The position numbers and the translations under genes are program-made. A stretch of DNA of 32,118 bases. It comes from an uncultured Methanomicrobiales archaeon (lineage in GTDB: Archaea; Halobacteriota; Methanomicrobia; Methanomicrobiales; Methanospirillaceae). Below, one piece after another: positions 8,803 through 19,847 of this stretch. The DNA lies in contig CAIJED010000151.1 in assembly GCA_903819595.1 (NCBI GenBank), positions 1-32,118 of the forward strand, written 5' to 3'. Below the pieces are notes generated by a model. It was given only the letters and a program-made list of their open reading frames with translations, searched no databases and was not told where the DNA came from. Numbering within the stretch: position 1 is the stretch's first letter; each line of letters opens with the position of its first letter.

Positions 8803-9645
8803 ATGTTGTCCCTCACTCTTTCAGCTGATCAGCCCTTCAACCTTGATAAGACACTATCGTGCGGACAGGTGTTCCGATGGGCAGAGACTAACGGATGGTG
8901 GACCGGTGTCATCCGGGACAGGGTGATCAGGATTCAGCAGGACGGGAACCACCTCTCCTGGAGTGGTGCGGATGAGGCCTTCATTCGCCATTACTTTTCG
9001 CTCGACCTCGACCTTTCCAGGATCCTGGCTGAAATTGATTGTGACCCGGTCATTCACAGGGCTATCTACGCGTGCAGGGGCCTTCGGATTATCAGGCAAA
9101 CGCCATGGGAATGCCTGGTCTCCTATATGATCGCCACATTTACGAACATTCCCTCAATCAAACGCCGGATTAGCTTGCTATGCAGGGAATTTGGCAATAA
9201 AATTGATTCCGGGGGTGAGCCATATTTTTCTTTCCCCACACCCGAAGCCCTTGCCGGTTCAGATGAGAAACAGGTCAGGGCATGCAGCCTCGGTTACCGT
9301 GCCCCGTACCTCTGCCAGGTTGCACAGGCAATTCATCAGGATCCCGGCTGGGCAGGTGCCATCCGCAATTTACCCTACGAGGAGGCACGGACAGAACTTA
9401 TGCGCTACCGTGGGGTGGGACGGAAAGTGGCAGACTGCGTCCTGCTTTTCGGTTTCGAAAGGCTGGAGGCAGTACCTGTTGACGTGTGGATAGAGCGGAT
9501 CCTCCGCCAGCACTACCTCAAACCTGGAGAAAAAGCGAATTACGATCATATCAGGCGATATGCACAGGGTTATTTTGGGCCGTTTGCAGGGTACGCACAG
9601 GAATATCTCTTTTGTATGAGAAACGATATCACAAAAAAAGAATAA
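8803..9645 (+). CDS. ogg: 8-oxoguanine DNA glycosylase/AP lyase, Ogg1-like HhH-GPD family
   Basis: LSCGQVFRW near the N-terminus; HhH motif YRGVGRKVADCVLLFG and PVDVWIERI with Lys and Asp in the expected Ogg1-type positions. Confidence 0.88.
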   Translation: MLSLTLSADQPFNLDKTLSCGQVFRWAETNGWWTGVIRDRVIRIQQDGNHLSWSGADEAFIRHYFSLDLDLSRILAEIDCDPVIHRAIYACRGLRIIRQTPWECLVSYMIATFTNIPSIKRRISLLCREFGNKIDSGGEPYFSFPTPEALAGSDEKQVRACSLGYRAPYLCQVAQAIHQDPGWAGAIRNLPYEEARTELMRYRGVGRKVADCVLLFGFERLEAVPVDVWIERILRQHYLKPGEKANYDHIRRYAQGYFGPFAGYAQEYLFCMRNDITKKE

Positions 9646-9701
9646 TACCCAGGACCGGGTATCTCAATTGTCCCCTGTGAACTTTTTTTGTATCGTTCAC
9701 G

Positions 9702-10928
9702 TTACGTTCCGCTATCCCAGCTGGACATGTAGGTCCGCTGGTCAGGGGTGAGCAAGTCGATCTGGAATCCCAGGGCATCGAGTTTCATTCCTGCCACCTG
9801 TTCATCGATCTCCTGCGGGACGTCGAATACCCCAGCCCCCAGTCCTTTGCCGTGTTGAGCAACATACTTTGCACTGAGCGCCTGGACGGCAAATGAGAGG
9901 TCCATTACTTCAACCGGGTGTCCCATTCCTTTCGGTGTCGCGAGGTTGACAAGCCTGCCTTCCGCAAGGACATGAAGATTCTTTCCGCCAACACGGTACG
10001 AATCAATGCCATCCCTGCGGACAACACCACTATTGTGGTGCTCAAGCCAGTCCACGTCGATTTCTACATTGAAATGCCCGGCATTCGCAAGAATTGCCCC
10101 GTCTTTCATGACATTGAAATGACGCTCAACAACAATATGAGTGTTTCCGGTGGCCGTAATAAAAATCTCACCGATGGCTGCTGCCTTATCCATCGGCATG
10201 ATGGTGAACCCGTCCATGTATGCTTCCAATGCACGTCTCGGGTCAATTTCCGTCACGATTACCCGGGCACCAAGTCCATGAAGTTTCCGTGCAAGTCCAC
10301 GCCCGCAATACCCGTATCCTGCGACCACGACGTTTTTACCTGCAATAAGTATGTTAGTCGTCACCATGATTGCGGTCAGGGCACTTTCCCCGGTCCCGTG
10401 AACATTATCAAAATAGTGTTTCATCGGTGTATCATTCACCGCGATCACCGGGAATTTTAATGCCCCTTCACGTGCCATGGCCCGGAGACGGTGTATACCA
10501 GTCGTTGTCTCCTCGCACCCCCCGATGGTTGTCCCGAGAAGTTCCTCCCGCTTGGTATGGATCTGGTAGATGAGGTCCATGCCGTCATCTATCGTAATCT
10601 GGGGCTTGGCATCGAGCACCTTGTCAATTGCTTCGTAATACTCTGAGTTATTCGCACCACGGCGGGCATAACAGTGAACATTTTTTACACGGTTTAATGC
10701 AACCGCTACATCGTCCTGTGTCGACAGAGGGTTGCAGCCGGTGATAAACACTTCAGCCCCTCCCGCTGCAAGTGCCGATACGAGGTTTGCAGTCTTTGCC
10801 TCCACATGAAGTGCCATGCCTATCCGCATGCCACGGAATGGCTGTGACTTCACAAATTCTTCCTTAATTATTGAAAGCACTGGCATATACTGCCGGGCCC
10901 ATTCGATTTTCAACGCTCCGGAATCCAT
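9702..10928 (-). CDS. ahcY: Adenosylhomocysteinase family (S-adenosyl- or S-inosyl-L-homocysteine hydrolase)
   Basis: GMRIGMALHVEAKTANL, VVVAGYGYCGRGLARKLHGLGARVIVTEIDPRRALEA, TATGNTHIV, ANAGHFNVEID, HPVEVMDLSF. Confidence 0.95.
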   Translation of the reverse strand: MDSGALKIEWARQYMPVLSIIKEEFVKSQPFRGMRIGMALHVEAKTANLVSALAAGGAEVFITGCNPLSTQDDVAVALNRVKNVHCYARRGANNSEYYEAIDKVLDAKPQITIDDGMDLIYQIHTKREELLGTTIGGCEETTTGIHRLRAMAREGALKFPVIAVNDTPMKHYFDNVHGTGESALTAIMVTTNILIAGKNVVVAGYGYCGRGLARKLHGLGARVIVTEIDPRRALEAYMDGFTIMPMDKAAAIGEIFITATGNTHIVVERHFNVMKDGAILANAGHFNVEIDVDWLEHHNSGVVRRDGIDSYRVGGKNLHVLAEGRLVNLATPKGMGHPVEVMDLSFAVQALSAKYVAQHGKGLGAGVFDVPQEIDEQVAGMKLDALGFQIDLLTPDQRTYMSSWDSGT

Positions 10929-11159
10929 TCTTCACCAACATTTTCCTGCAGGGGCCAGGGAGAGCCCACAACTTTTATATCGTGCCAGAGGCTCCGCCCG
11001 CGATGTAACGGCGCTAACCATTCTTTTCCTGGAACGGCTGCATCCTGCAGGCCATCCCTACCTGATTGGCCTGCAAATTACTTAATAGCACTACTGCCAG
11101 CACCGATACCTGTCCTGGAGGCATAACCATGATATACTCTTCTCCGGGAAAGGTACTCC

Positions 11160-11966
11160 ATGGTTCTGACCAGGCGGATCATCCCTTGTCTCGATATAAA
11201 AGATGGCAGAGTGGTAAAAGGAACTCATTTTGTGGAGCTCCGGGATGCGGGTGACCCCGTGGAACTGGCCCAGAGGTACGACGACCAGGGCGCAGACGAG
11301 GTGGTATTTCTTGATATTACTGCCTCAAAAGAGAACAGGGGCACCCTTATTGACGTTATCCAGCGGGCATCAGACCGGCTGTTCCTGCCACTCACCGTGG
11401 GTGGCGGTATCAGGAGCATTGACGATATCCATGCCATCCTCCGTGCCGGTGCAGACAAGGTGAGCATCAACACGAGTGCCGTCCATGACCCGGACCTCAT
11501 CAGCCGTGGGGCAGAGCGTTTCGGTACCCAGTGTATTGTGCTCGCCATGGATGTCCGCCGAAACTATACCAAAAACCCTGAAGGGACTCAGGTCATGCTC
11601 CCTGATGGCAGTACCTGCTGGTACGAAGTAGTCATTTACGGTGGGAGCAGGCCAACCGGGATCGATGCAATTTCCTGGGCAAAAGCAGGCGAAGAGCGGG
11701 GTGCAGGAGAGATCCTGCTCACCAGCATGGAAACCGACGGGACAAAAGGGGGCTTTGATATCCCGATCACTGCCGCCATATCAGACGCAGCGGGTATCCC
11801 GGTCATTGCAAGTGGCGGTGTCGGGACCTATGAACACTTCTATGACGGGTTTAAACTGGGAAAGGCAGATGCCTGCCTTGCCGCCAGCGTGTTTCACTAC
11901 GGGGAAATGACCGTCCAGTCGGTCAAGAAATATCTTGCATCCCGGCAGATCCCAATACGGATCTGA
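11160..11966 (+). CDS. hisF: Imidazole glycerol phosphate synthase subunit HisF
   Basis: [59 protein letters not shown]. Confidence 0.96.
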   Translation: MVLTRRIIPCLDIKDGRVVKGTHFVELRDAGDPVELAQRYDDQGADEVVFLDITASKENRGTLIDVIQRASDRLFLPLTVGGGIRSIDDIHAILRAGADKVSINTSAVHDPDLISRGAERFGTQCIVLAMDVRRNYTKNPEGTQVMLPDGSTCWYEVVIYGGSRPTGIDAISWAKAGEERGAGEILLTSMETDGTKGGFDIPITAAISDAAGIPVIASGGVGTYEHFYDGFKLGKADACLAASVFHYGEMTVQSVKKYLASRQIPIRI

Positions 11967-13563
11967 GGTCAATCTCGAACGCGGCTACGGATTGTTCAAG
12001 ATCAAATGCGTTCAGCACCAGGGGATGGATCTCACCAAAGACCCCTGCTTTTTTCCCGGCCACCAGGATATCGGCCCGACGCCCGTCAATGAATGCCGGA
12101 TCAGCTGATTCCTCCACTTCGTAGTCGATAGAGAGCTCGTGGAGTACCGCATCGGCCGATGCATAGGATTCCGAAAAGTCAGCGTCCCGGTGGATGCTGA
12201 CGCCTGCGCCCTGCTGGTATGTGAGGCAGGAGTCCACCACGTCTCCAACCGCGAAGAGTCGCTGGGGAAGTTCACGGTGGCGGTTCAGTGTCAGGAATTC
12301 TAGGAGCAGTGGGAGGAGATCTGTCCGTACCACCGTATTCTCGATGCTGATCGGGTGCATGACACGGAGGACTCCCGGGCGTTCCGGCCGCTGCATTTTC
12401 TTGTAGAGCACGTCCTCGTTCGTCAGCGTGAACGGCATTACCTCGATGTAGCCAAGGCCGCAGAAGATCTCGCGGGCAAGGGCGGCATTGACCTGCACCG
12501 GGTGGGGTTTTCCCACGGTAAAAGTCTTCGGCGGCAGGTCCTGGATCCTGTCGTACCCATATGCGATCGCAACGTCCTCGAAGAGGTCCCAGTCGTGCAT
12601 AATGTCTGCACGGAAGCATGGTACCTGCACCTTCACCTTTTCTGACCCAACCGGTTCGGCACCGAACCGCATCTTCTGCAGGAGCGACGCCATCGACGAC
12701 GCGGTCAGCTCCACCCCGAGAAGCCGTGAGCATTCGCTGACACTCACGGTCCGTTCCACGGGTGCAAGGGTTGGCGTCTGCACCCCGGCGATATCGACGC
12801 TCCCGATCGTCGCACCTGCCTCTGCCATCGCCGTGCAGATGATGTTTACGGCGACACCGACCGCTCTTGTATCGGTCCCGGTCGTGTCGAGGAGGATATT
12901 CCTGGTATCAATCGTCACCCGCGTCCGTTCGCCATTAATAATCGGTGGAAACGAGAGGACATGATCATTGCTGTCCACGATCAGCGGGAAGAGCGGGAAG
13001 TCCTGGACGATCTTCGCGTAATCCCTGCCCTTCGGATGCTTCCCGAGGATCTCATCCATCGTCATCTCCTCGGAATAATCAAGGGGGATGAACGCCCGGT
13101 TCCTGGGCGAGGCGATATAGCGGAACGGAGGGCTGACCGTATCGAGGTCGTGGATGCCGATTGCCACCTTGCTCCTGCCTCTGCCAACCGCCCAATGGAG
13201 GGACTCCTGCAGGGACATGATACTCTGGATCGACTCGTCATCAAATTCAACACCGCGGATGACCGCGGCCCCGAGGACAGGGCGGATGTCCGCAAGCTGT
13301 GGATCAACAGTAAACGAGATCCCTGAGGGCTTCACCGTGTATGTGGGCAGCCCTGTCTCAATCCCAAGGTACCCCCGCATTGCCCGGGCTACACCCTCCG
13401 GTGAGAAAAGGTCGGGGCGGTCCGGGAAGAACTCCACGTCCGCATGGTCTTCCTCGATCCGCTCAACATCCGAGCCGATAAAAGCGATCTTGTCAAGGAT
13501 CGTCTTACGGTCGGTCCTAGTGAGACGCTCGAGATACTTGTACGGGAGGCTGATAACGGCCAT
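11923..13563 (-). CDS. pheT: Phenylalanyl-tRNA synthetase beta subunit (archaeal type)
   Basis: B5-like and core motifs ([48 protein letters not shown]-type [14 protein letters not shown]); ATG at 13563 one nt after the pheS stop. Confidence 0.94.
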   Translation of the reverse strand: MAVISLPYKYLERLTRTDRKTILDKIAFIGSDVERIEEDHADVEFFPDRPDLFSPEGVARAMRGYLGIETGLPTYTVKPSGISFTVDPQLADIRPVLGAAVIRGVEFDDESIQSIMSLQESLHWAVGRGRSKVAIGIHDLDTVSPPFRYIASPRNRAFIPLDYSEEMTMDEILGKHPKGRDYAKIVQDFPLFPLIVDSNDHVLSFPPIINGERTRVTIDTRNILLDTTGTDTRAVGVAVNIICTAMAEAGATIGSVDIAGVQTPTLAPVERTVSVSECSRLLGVELTASSMASLLQKMRFGAEPVGSEKVKVQVPCFRADIMHDWDLFEDVAIAYGYDRIQDLPPKTFTVGKPHPVQVNAALAREIFCGLGYIEVMPFTLTNEDVLYKKMQRPERPGVLRVMHPISIENTVVRTDLLPLLLEFLTLNRHRELPQRLFAVGDVVDSCLTYQQGAGVSIHRDADFSESYASADAVLHELSIDYEVEESADPAFIDGRRADILVAGKKAGVFGEIHPLVLNAFDLEQSVAAFEIDLRSVLGSAGMQDIS

Positions 13564-13564
13564 A

Positions 13565-15007
13565 TCAGACGCCCCCTTTCGAGTGGCGCAACGCAGGCGT
13601 TTCACGGAGGAACGCGACATCACTCCGGTGCAGGTAGCGGAGGTCTTTTAACCCCAGCCTGAGCATCGCGATCCGACTCACGCCGAGTCCCCATGCCAGG
13701 ACGGGGTAATTGATGCCGAGCGGCGCGGTGACCTCCTCGCGGAAGACGCCGGCACCACCCATCTCGATCCAGCCGAGACCCTCGACATAGACCTCCGCAT
13801 CGAGGCTCGGCTCTGTGTAGGGATAGTACGAGGGCTTGAACCGCACCCCCGTAAAGCCCATGCGGTGGTAGAACTCGCGGAGGAGCCCGAGGAGGTTGCC
13901 GAATGTGACACCCTCATCCATGACAACCCCTTCAAGCTGCTCGAACTCGGCGAGGTGGGTGGTATCAATGGTTTCGCGCCGGTAGACCCTGCCGATGCAG
14001 AAGGCCTTGATCGGGGGATTCGGGTTCTTCGCGAGGTGCTGAATCGAGACGCTCGTCGTGTGTGTCCGCAAAACGCACTGTTCGGCCTTCTCCTCCTTCC
14101 AGACCCCACCCCAGCCGGTCGATGAGGTATCCCCGCCGGAGATATGCATCGCCTTCACACTTTCGTACCCCTTGGGAAGCGGGAGGGTCTCTTTGAGGTA
14201 GAAGGTGTCCTGCATCTCACGGGCCGGGTGATCCTGAGGCTGGAAGAGGGCATCGAAGTTCCAGAACGACTGCTGGACGATGCCCCCGTAGAGCTCCTCG
14301 AACCCCATCTCAAGAAGGATCTCCCGCATTTCGCTGATGATACGCTGGTACGGGTGGATCTTTCCGGGGTACGCCTTCTTCGGGAGCTTGGTGATATCAT
14401 ATTTACGAAGGTTGAGACCTTTCCACTCACCCGATACAATCTGCTCGTGGGTGAGCGTTCCGATCTCACAACGGAAATCGAGGCCTCTTTTTGCCAATGC
14501 AAGCCCTTCGGGAGTGATACCAATGGTATACCGGACCGCTTCGGATTCCAGCAGGAGCCCACGCCGGATGAGATCTTTTGTCCCTGGATCAGCAACGGAT
14601 GGGTTTTTGAGGGCCTCTTCATCCGCTGCCGTGGAGGCCCCCGGAACCTTCACAACAGAAGTGCCTTCAACCTTCACAAGCCCTTTCTTTCGCAGCTGGC
14701 CAAACCCTATCTTAAACACCTCGTACTTCTGAAGATCTGCAAGGGTTGTCCCAGGCAGGATGACCTTGAGAAGCTGGGTCTCGGGAAGACCGTTCTTCGC
14801 GTAAATTTTTCCTTCATCGGTGTATACGAGCTCTTTTACAACAACACGCTCAATGGTGACAAAACCCTTGTCCTGTGCAAGATAGGCCCACTGTGTCGTT
14901 GCCCCAGTGGTAGCATCCAGAAGACCGGCAAGACGCGAGGCATCCGCCGTCTTCTCTTTTTCGAGGGTTGCAAGCAAGCGCTTCTCATTCTGCGTCAGTT
15001 CTGCCAT
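13565..15007 (-). CDS. pheS: Phenylalanyl-tRNA synthetase alpha subunit
   Basis: [82 protein letters not shown]. Confidence 0.96.
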   Translation of the reverse strand: MAELTQNEKRLLATLEKEKTADASRLAGLLDATTGATTQWAYLAQDKGFVTIERVVVKELVYTDEGKIYAKNGLPETQLLKVILPGTTLADLQKYEVFKIGFGQLRKKGLVKVEGTSVVKVPGASTAADEEALKNPSVADPGTKDLIRRGLLLESEAVRYTIGITPEGLALAKRGLDFRCEIGTLTHEQIVSGEWKGLNLRKYDITKLPKKAYPGKIHPYQRIISEMREILLEMGFEELYGGIVQQSFWNFDALFQPQDHPAREMQDTFYLKETLPLPKGYESVKAMHISGGDTSSTGWGGVWKEEKAEQCVLRTHTTSVSIQHLAKNPNPPIKAFCIGRVYRRETIDTTHLAEFEQLEGVVMDEGVTFGNLLGLLREFYHRMGFTGVRFKPSYYPYTEPSLDAEVYVEGLGWIEMGGAGVFREEVTAPLGINYPVLAWGLGVSRIAMLRLGLKDLRYLHRSDVAFLRETPALRHSKGGV

Positions 15008-15008
15008 G

Positions 15009-16262
15009 TCACACCCGGATTTTTTCTGAGCACATATCCATCTTCTCCCTGAAATCTTTTAAGAACGCCACCACCCGCTCGGCGGTGTCCTTCTTGCACT
15101 GGCCGCAGGTGACCTCGCCAGCCATGCATTTCCGCCGTATCTCCGCAAGCTCCACATCGTCGGTAACCATGTGGAAGAGGTTGAGGAGGAACAGCGAGCA
15201 CTTGTCCGGTTCTCCACCAAGGCGTTTCTGTTCTTCAAGGGTTACTCTCCCACCAGTAATCCCGCTCATTACCTTCTTTCGAACCGTGGCCTCCGGTTCG
15301 TAGAAGGAAATGATACTTTCCGGAACACTCGAGGACATTTTCCCTCCGGTAAGACCCGGCATGAAGATGTGGTACGTGGAGGACGGCGTGTAAAAGGCAA
15401 ACCCACCGTGTGCCCGCTCGATATCCCGGACCCTCGCAGCCACGTCAGTGCACTGTGCCCCCTTGATATCGACATGCCCCTCGTACTTCTTTGCATGCGG
15501 GAATGCCTTCCGGACTGCATCAAGCGCTTCCTCCGGGGCATTTTTAGAACGGACGCTGATATATCCTTCCCGCTGCTCGATGGTGAACATCCGCATCTTG
15601 TGGGCGATTCCCCGGGTAAGCCGGATATGGGGGTCCTGGTCAACCCCGACCGGCACAAGGGTCGGCGCAGGCTCACGGTCAATTTGTGGGTAGAGGATAT
15701 CAGCCACCTGCGTGATCACACTATCTGCATGGGCAAGGTCTGTATCGGCACCAAACCCATAGATTGCTGCAAGTTCCGAGAAATTCACCTTGGTCGCTGC
15801 CTCGAAAGCCAGGTCCTTGAGCCGGTCGTTCCTGCTCTGGAAGTAGGTCTGTCCTTCAAACCCAAGCGCATAAAGGCAGGAGAGGTACTCCTTCCCGTAC
15901 TCGTCGCACTTCGCCCACGGGAGGTCGCGTACTGCATGGGCTTCCCGGTCAGCAATCGTCACATAGCCATTCCCACCCTGCTGGACGTGCCATACAACTT
16001 CTTTCATCACCATCAGGTGGCCCAGGTGTGGGTGACCGGATGGCATGAACCCGGTCAGGATATGGAACTGCTGACGGTGATGGATCGCATCGGCGATCAC
16101 CTGGTAATCGCGGTGCCCGAGGACGATACCCCGGCGGAAGAAATAGGGGATCTCGGGCAGGTTACCAATCGCATCCCCGATGGGTGAAATCCCGAATTCA
16201 GAGAATGTTTTCTCGATCTCAAGCGAGGGCTGACTTGACCATGGGTTGATTTCCGGCGACAT
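15009..16262 (-). CDS. trpS: Tryptophanyl-tRNA synthetase (archaeal type)
   Basis: GFMPSGHPHLGH (HIGH), GLTGGKMSSS (KMSKS), GVDQDPHIRLTRGIAHKM. Confidence 0.95.
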   Translation of the reverse strand: MSPEINPWSSQPSLEIEKTFSEFGISPIGDAIGNLPEIPYFFRRGIVLGHRDYQVIADAIHHRQQFHILTGFMPSGHPHLGHLMVMKEVVWHVQQGGNGYVTIADREAHAVRDLPWAKCDEYGKEYLSCLYALGFEGQTYFQSRNDRLKDLAFEAATKVNFSELAAIYGFGADTDLAHADSVITQVADILYPQIDREPAPTLVPVGVDQDPHIRLTRGIAHKMRMFTIEQREGYISVRSKNAPEEALDAVRKAFPHAKKYEGHVDIKGAQCTDVAARVRDIERAHGGFAFYTPSSTYHIFMPGLTGGKMSSSVPESIISFYEPEATVRKKVMSGITGGRVTLEEQKRLGGEPDKCSLFLLNLFHMVTDDVELAEIRRKCMAGEVTCGQCKKDTAERVVAFLKDFREKMDMCSEKIRV

Positions 16263-16320
16263 AAAGCGGATTCCGTTTCTGATTGAGGTTTTAAGATCTG
16301 TATCGTTTCATTTTCGCATA

Positions 16321-17475
16321 TTAGAGTTTTATCCGGGCAAATTCGATATAATGAATACCTGTAGTATGTACACAGCCAAACAACATCTTCTTTTTCACAC
16401 TGTGCGAGAGCCGGACTGACCGGGAGATAGTACTCATCGGCATGGCTCCTGCAGTAGCAACGGCATGGACAAGCATCTCCGAATGGACCTTTGTCCCGGT
16501 ATATACCCGGAAATGATGTCCGAACTTATATCCGGTTTTCGGGATATAGCCATGTTCCCGCAGGTCGCAATAGACCAATACCTTCTCCCCCATCTCCAGG
16601 TCTGAAATTTTTGCGATCTCCAGGTATTCATCCCTGGTGACCGGCATTCCCTCGCATTGAAGTACCAGGCATCCGGCCTGCATCAGGAAAAGGGTCTCAA
16701 GCGAAGATAAAACCAGCCTGGTACGGTCAAACCGCATACCGAAAGAGCCTGCCAGGGAACCAGCTGAACCCGGTACCGATGATTCTGGGGACAGGCAGGT
16801 CTGCTCCCGGGTTGCCAGATCCGGTGTGACGTTCAATGGTACTGCCGGGGAGGCCGGTAGTTGTTTACCGGGTTGCACTTCTTCCGGCCGGGGGCCGCAT
16901 CTCATCTCTTCCGGGACCGGCAGGACAACTGATCTTCCAAATAATTTACCTTTTAACGGGCCGGGGATCACAAGTGATCCAATCTCCGGGAGGGACTGTA
17001 CCTTAATCTCGTAGTAGGTGAGCTCATTTTCGTCATCAACCACGGCGAGGACATGTTGCTTTCTCATATGGGCTGACGCTGAAAACTCCCGGACCAACAC
17101 ACCGAAATCAATCATATCCCGTTCTGACAGGACCCGGACCATGTACTTTGACTGTCCGGTACCGGGACGTTCTCCCCGGCGGAAGACCCTGAAATCGTGG
17201 GGTCCGGTCTGAACCGCATACCCCCTCTCACGGAGGTCCCGGTAGACAAGATAACTCCGCAGAAAGTTGGGTTCTATGGTAAACGCAGATAACAACCGTT
17301 CATAATCATAACCCGGAATTTCGATACGGTTCCGGTGTACAAGGTAGAGCGCCTCAACCGGGGCAAGACGGAGCACTGAACCATCCTTCTCAGGCCTCCC
17401 GTACCCACTCTGTTCGTAGAGCACCCGTGCCTCTTTTCCAAGCCGGACTTCCTTCCCGTCGAACTGCGCTTTCAC
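16321..17475 (-). CDS. endA: tRNA-splicing endonuclease EndA, tandem (alpha2) form
   Basis: Two Endase units; C-terminal half GYKFGHHFRVY...VHSEMLVHAV...ISRSVRLSHSVKKKMLFG; halves joined by a Pro/Ser/Glu-rich linker. Confidence 0.9.
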   Translation of the reverse strand: MKAQFDGKEVRLGKEARVLYEQSGYGRPEKDGSVLRLAPVEALYLVHRNRIEIPGYDYERLLSAFTIEPNFLRSYLVYRDLRERGYAVQTGPHDFRVFRRGERPGTGQSKYMVRVLSERDMIDFGVLVREFSASAHMRKQHVLAVVDDENELTYYEIKVQSLPEIGSLVIPGPLKGKLFGRSVVLPVPEEMRCGPRPEEVQPGKQLPASPAVPLNVTPDLATREQTCLSPESSVPGSAGSLAGSFGMRFDRTRLVLSSLETLFLMQAGCLVLQCEGMPVTRDEYLEIAKISDLEMGEKVLVYCDLREHGYIPKTGYKFGHHFRVYTGTKVHSEMLVHAVATAGAMPMSTISRSVRLSHSVKKKMLFGCVHTTGIHYIEFARIKL

Positions 17476-17690
17476 GTGCTATATGGATACGTTGTTTTCC
17501 TTTATAAGTGACAACACCGCCGGACACCTGTTCACTGCAGTCCGAATACAGGGGGTCTGCACTCCCCCGGATGTGCCCGGCGATCCGTGTATTTCCTGCG
17601 ATGTACTCTCTCCCTGCCCCATTGATCTGAGAACTGGCATTGCCCGGCCATTTCGTTGTGTCGCCGGACCGTGGAATCACCAGGGACGTT

Positions 17691-18362
17691 TTAAGATTCC
17701 CGGGTCGCATGAAGATACCCAAAGAGCCCTAGGGGAGCCTGGCTTGGCATGTGATCAATCTGGAATTCGTAATTACGGCCGATATAATCAAGTAAACGGG
17801 GATTAGGTGGTCCGCCGACTGGCGGAAGATGCAGTTCCATTTCTATCCGGCGGACCGCTCCAAGGTCATGCGGGTCGATCAGCCACTCGGCCCCTTCACA
17901 ATCACATTTTAGAAAATCACAACCTCCCACCATTCCAATAATAGTTTTCAATGAAACAGTCTGCATGTTCCTGTTCACATCATCCCAGCAGATCCCTTCA
18001 ACATCGCCGCTCCCTAATGCACAGTCAAACACCGTGACAGAAACCCGGTTTAACCGGATATTTTTTCGCAGGATTTCATACGTGATGGGCTCGACCGCGT
18101 AGACTGACGCAGAATAATATGCAGCCCTGATACAGAAGGCCCCGACATTTGCACCGATATCTATGACGATATCATCGTTCCGGATATCAGAAAAACGGTA
18201 CTCCGGGACTTCGTATATCTGGCGGTACCCGGCTGGAACATTGATAAATCGGATATCGTCCCGTGTACGGATCGCTGGTGGTATAGGCCCGGGTCCGGAA
18301 AACTCTTCAGGACCCTCTTTTTCTGGCAGGGAAGTTCCGGATTCAGGTACTCTGTATGACAT
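17691..18362 (-). CDS. FkbM family methyltransferase
   Basis: IVIDIGANVGAFCIRAAYYSASVYAVEPITYEILRKNIRLN, LKCDCEGAEW. Confidence 0.85.
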   Translation of the reverse strand: MSYRVPESGTSLPEKEGPEEFSGPGPIPPAIRTRDDIRFINVPAGYRQIYEVPEYRFSDIRNDDIVIDIGANVGAFCIRAAYYSASVYAVEPITYEILRKNIRLNRVSVTVFDCALGSGDVEGICWDDVNRNMQTVSLKTIIGMVGGCDFLKCDCEGAEWLIDPHDLGAVRRIEMELHLPPVGGPPNPRLLDYIGRNYEFQIDHMPSQAPLGLFGYLHATRES

Positions 18363-18596
18363 CGTTGTGCCGCCCGCCTACACCTGGTCCGTCACCGAAG
18401 GGACGGTGAAGGTGAACACCTGCGCTTTTTATTGTTTGATGAACCCGGGATGCTTGTTTTATCATTCGCACCTGAACCACCCTTGCACCCTGAACAAGAG
18501 GTCTGTTCTCCAATGAATTGTTGAGTTGAAAACCTGGACACTATATTTTTGGTGACCGGAGAAACAGTTCTGGCATCCCCTGCTGACCGGACGAAA

Positions 18597-19664
18597 TCAT
18601 TCCCCTCTCCCGTAATGCATCGTAAAAAGCGCGATATATTCATCAGCATAACAGTTTGAATCGCACTGGATAGTAAATTCCGGGCCAAGATGAGAATAAA
18701 ATAAGTCATTCCACTGGTTTCTCAGCATGTGGTAATCGGTGCGTTCCCCTCTCGCCTGCGTCATCATGGAGACCAGTTCCGTCATCAGGAACGAGTCCAC
18801 GCAGTCGGTGACCACGTCAACGGGAGCATCATGTGCATAGACAAAGTCGATAATTCTCCCGTATGACTGGTACACTGACAAGGCAAGCTCCGGGGAAAAC
18901 AGTTCGGGCAAATCGTTATTGGCGTCGAGTTCGAAGAGCAGAAAATGATTAATCCATGGTTTTAATTGTGAGATCGAGGTTTTTTTATCCTCGGCCGGCA
19001 TGTGGTGATAGGCCAGCGAACTGACCGCAATATCAAAGTGGTGGTTTATTCGGCAGGAGAAGTCTTGTACCCTGCAGTTTTCAGTCCTGACAAGGGTATC
19101 AGGGAAGGATTCACGGATATTCTTTTTTGCAAGGTTCATCATCGCTTCGGAAGGGTCAATCAATAGCACTTCCTGGAGTTCGCCTATCCTTCCGATTTCC
19201 AACAGGTGGGTGAGCAGCCGGACGGTCAGGGCACCGTCCCCACACCCGATATCCATGAATGATACGGGTTTCGTAAACGTGGGCAGCGTATGTCCTGCGA
19301 CCTGGATAAATTTCTCACGTGCCTTTTTCATGTCAGGCACACCGGCAAAATGAATAAAACGTTTAGGGTCTTCAAACGGCAGGGCTGGCATTCTGAGTTC
19401 GCCGTTATGCCGTTCCAGAAAACCAAGGAGAAACGTCGATGAGAACAGCCCCTCTTCTTCATTCAGCGCCCCGACCCGGAGCCATTCAACTGCCAGCCGG
19501 TTCTTCCCCCTGGCGGCAAGAAAGGTGCCTGCATAAAAATCAAAGGCGGATCGTAAGTTTTCACGGACAACTCCGGTAAAAGAACCAGGGGATATATTTT
19601 CCCCAAAAATGGACCTGGCATATTCAGACCATTGTATTTTTTCTTTTTCTGACAGAAACAACAT
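18597..19664 (-). CDS. Class I SAM-dependent methyltransferase
   Basis: VSFMDIGCGDGALTVRLLTHL...VLLIDPSEAMMNLAKKNI; SSLAYHHMPAEDK. Confidence 0.82.
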   Translation of the reverse strand: MLFLSEKEKIQWSEYARSIFGENISPGSFTGVVRENLRSAFDFYAGTFLAARGKNRLAVEWLRVGALNEEEGLFSSTFLLGFLERHNGELRMPALPFEDPKRFIHFAGVPDMKKAREKFIQVAGHTLPTFTKPVSFMDIGCGDGALTVRLLTHLLEIGRIGELQEVLLIDPSEAMMNLAKKNIRESFPDTLVRTENCRVQDFSCRINHHFDIAVSSLAYHHMPAEDKKTSISQLKPWINHFLLFELDANNDLPELFSPELALSVYQSYGRIIDFVYAHDAPVDVVTDCVDSFLMTELVSMMTQARGERTDYHMLRNQWNDLFYSHLGPEFTIQCDSNCYADEYIALFTMHYGRGE

Positions 19665-19819
19665 CGTTTACCTTACCCCAGTTATTGAAGCCACGGCAGA
19701 TGAATAGTTTTATTTGCTTTTCCCGGACACATAAGCATTTGGAAGGATCCTGGGCAGTGGTTACTCCCAATTGAGCACGGGCAGGTAAACCAACACTCTT
19801 TTAAAAAACACAGGCCTAG

Positions 19820-19836
19820 GAATTATACAATAATTC
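19820..19836. promoter_or_regulatory. Palindrome GAATTAT-ACA-ATAATTC upstream of the PanE-like gene
   Basis: Perfect 7-bp arms, ending 11 nt before the TTG start at 19848. Confidence 0.4.
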
Positions 19837-19847
19837 AGGTAACCAGA

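Noticed and set aside
12194-15052. Many long plus-strand ORFs (e.g. 14144-15052, 302 aa) opposite pheT/pheS
   Set aside because: Shadow ORFs antisense to unambiguous PheS/PheT coding sequence in GC-rich DNA; no recognisable domain.
15171-16187. 338-aa plus-strand ORF opposite trpS
   Set aside because: Antisense shadow of conserved TrpRS; composition is not protein-like.
17483-17806. 107-aa plus-strand ORF starting near the endA 5' end
   Set aside because: Overlaps the FkbM 3' end antisense; no motif, low-information composition.
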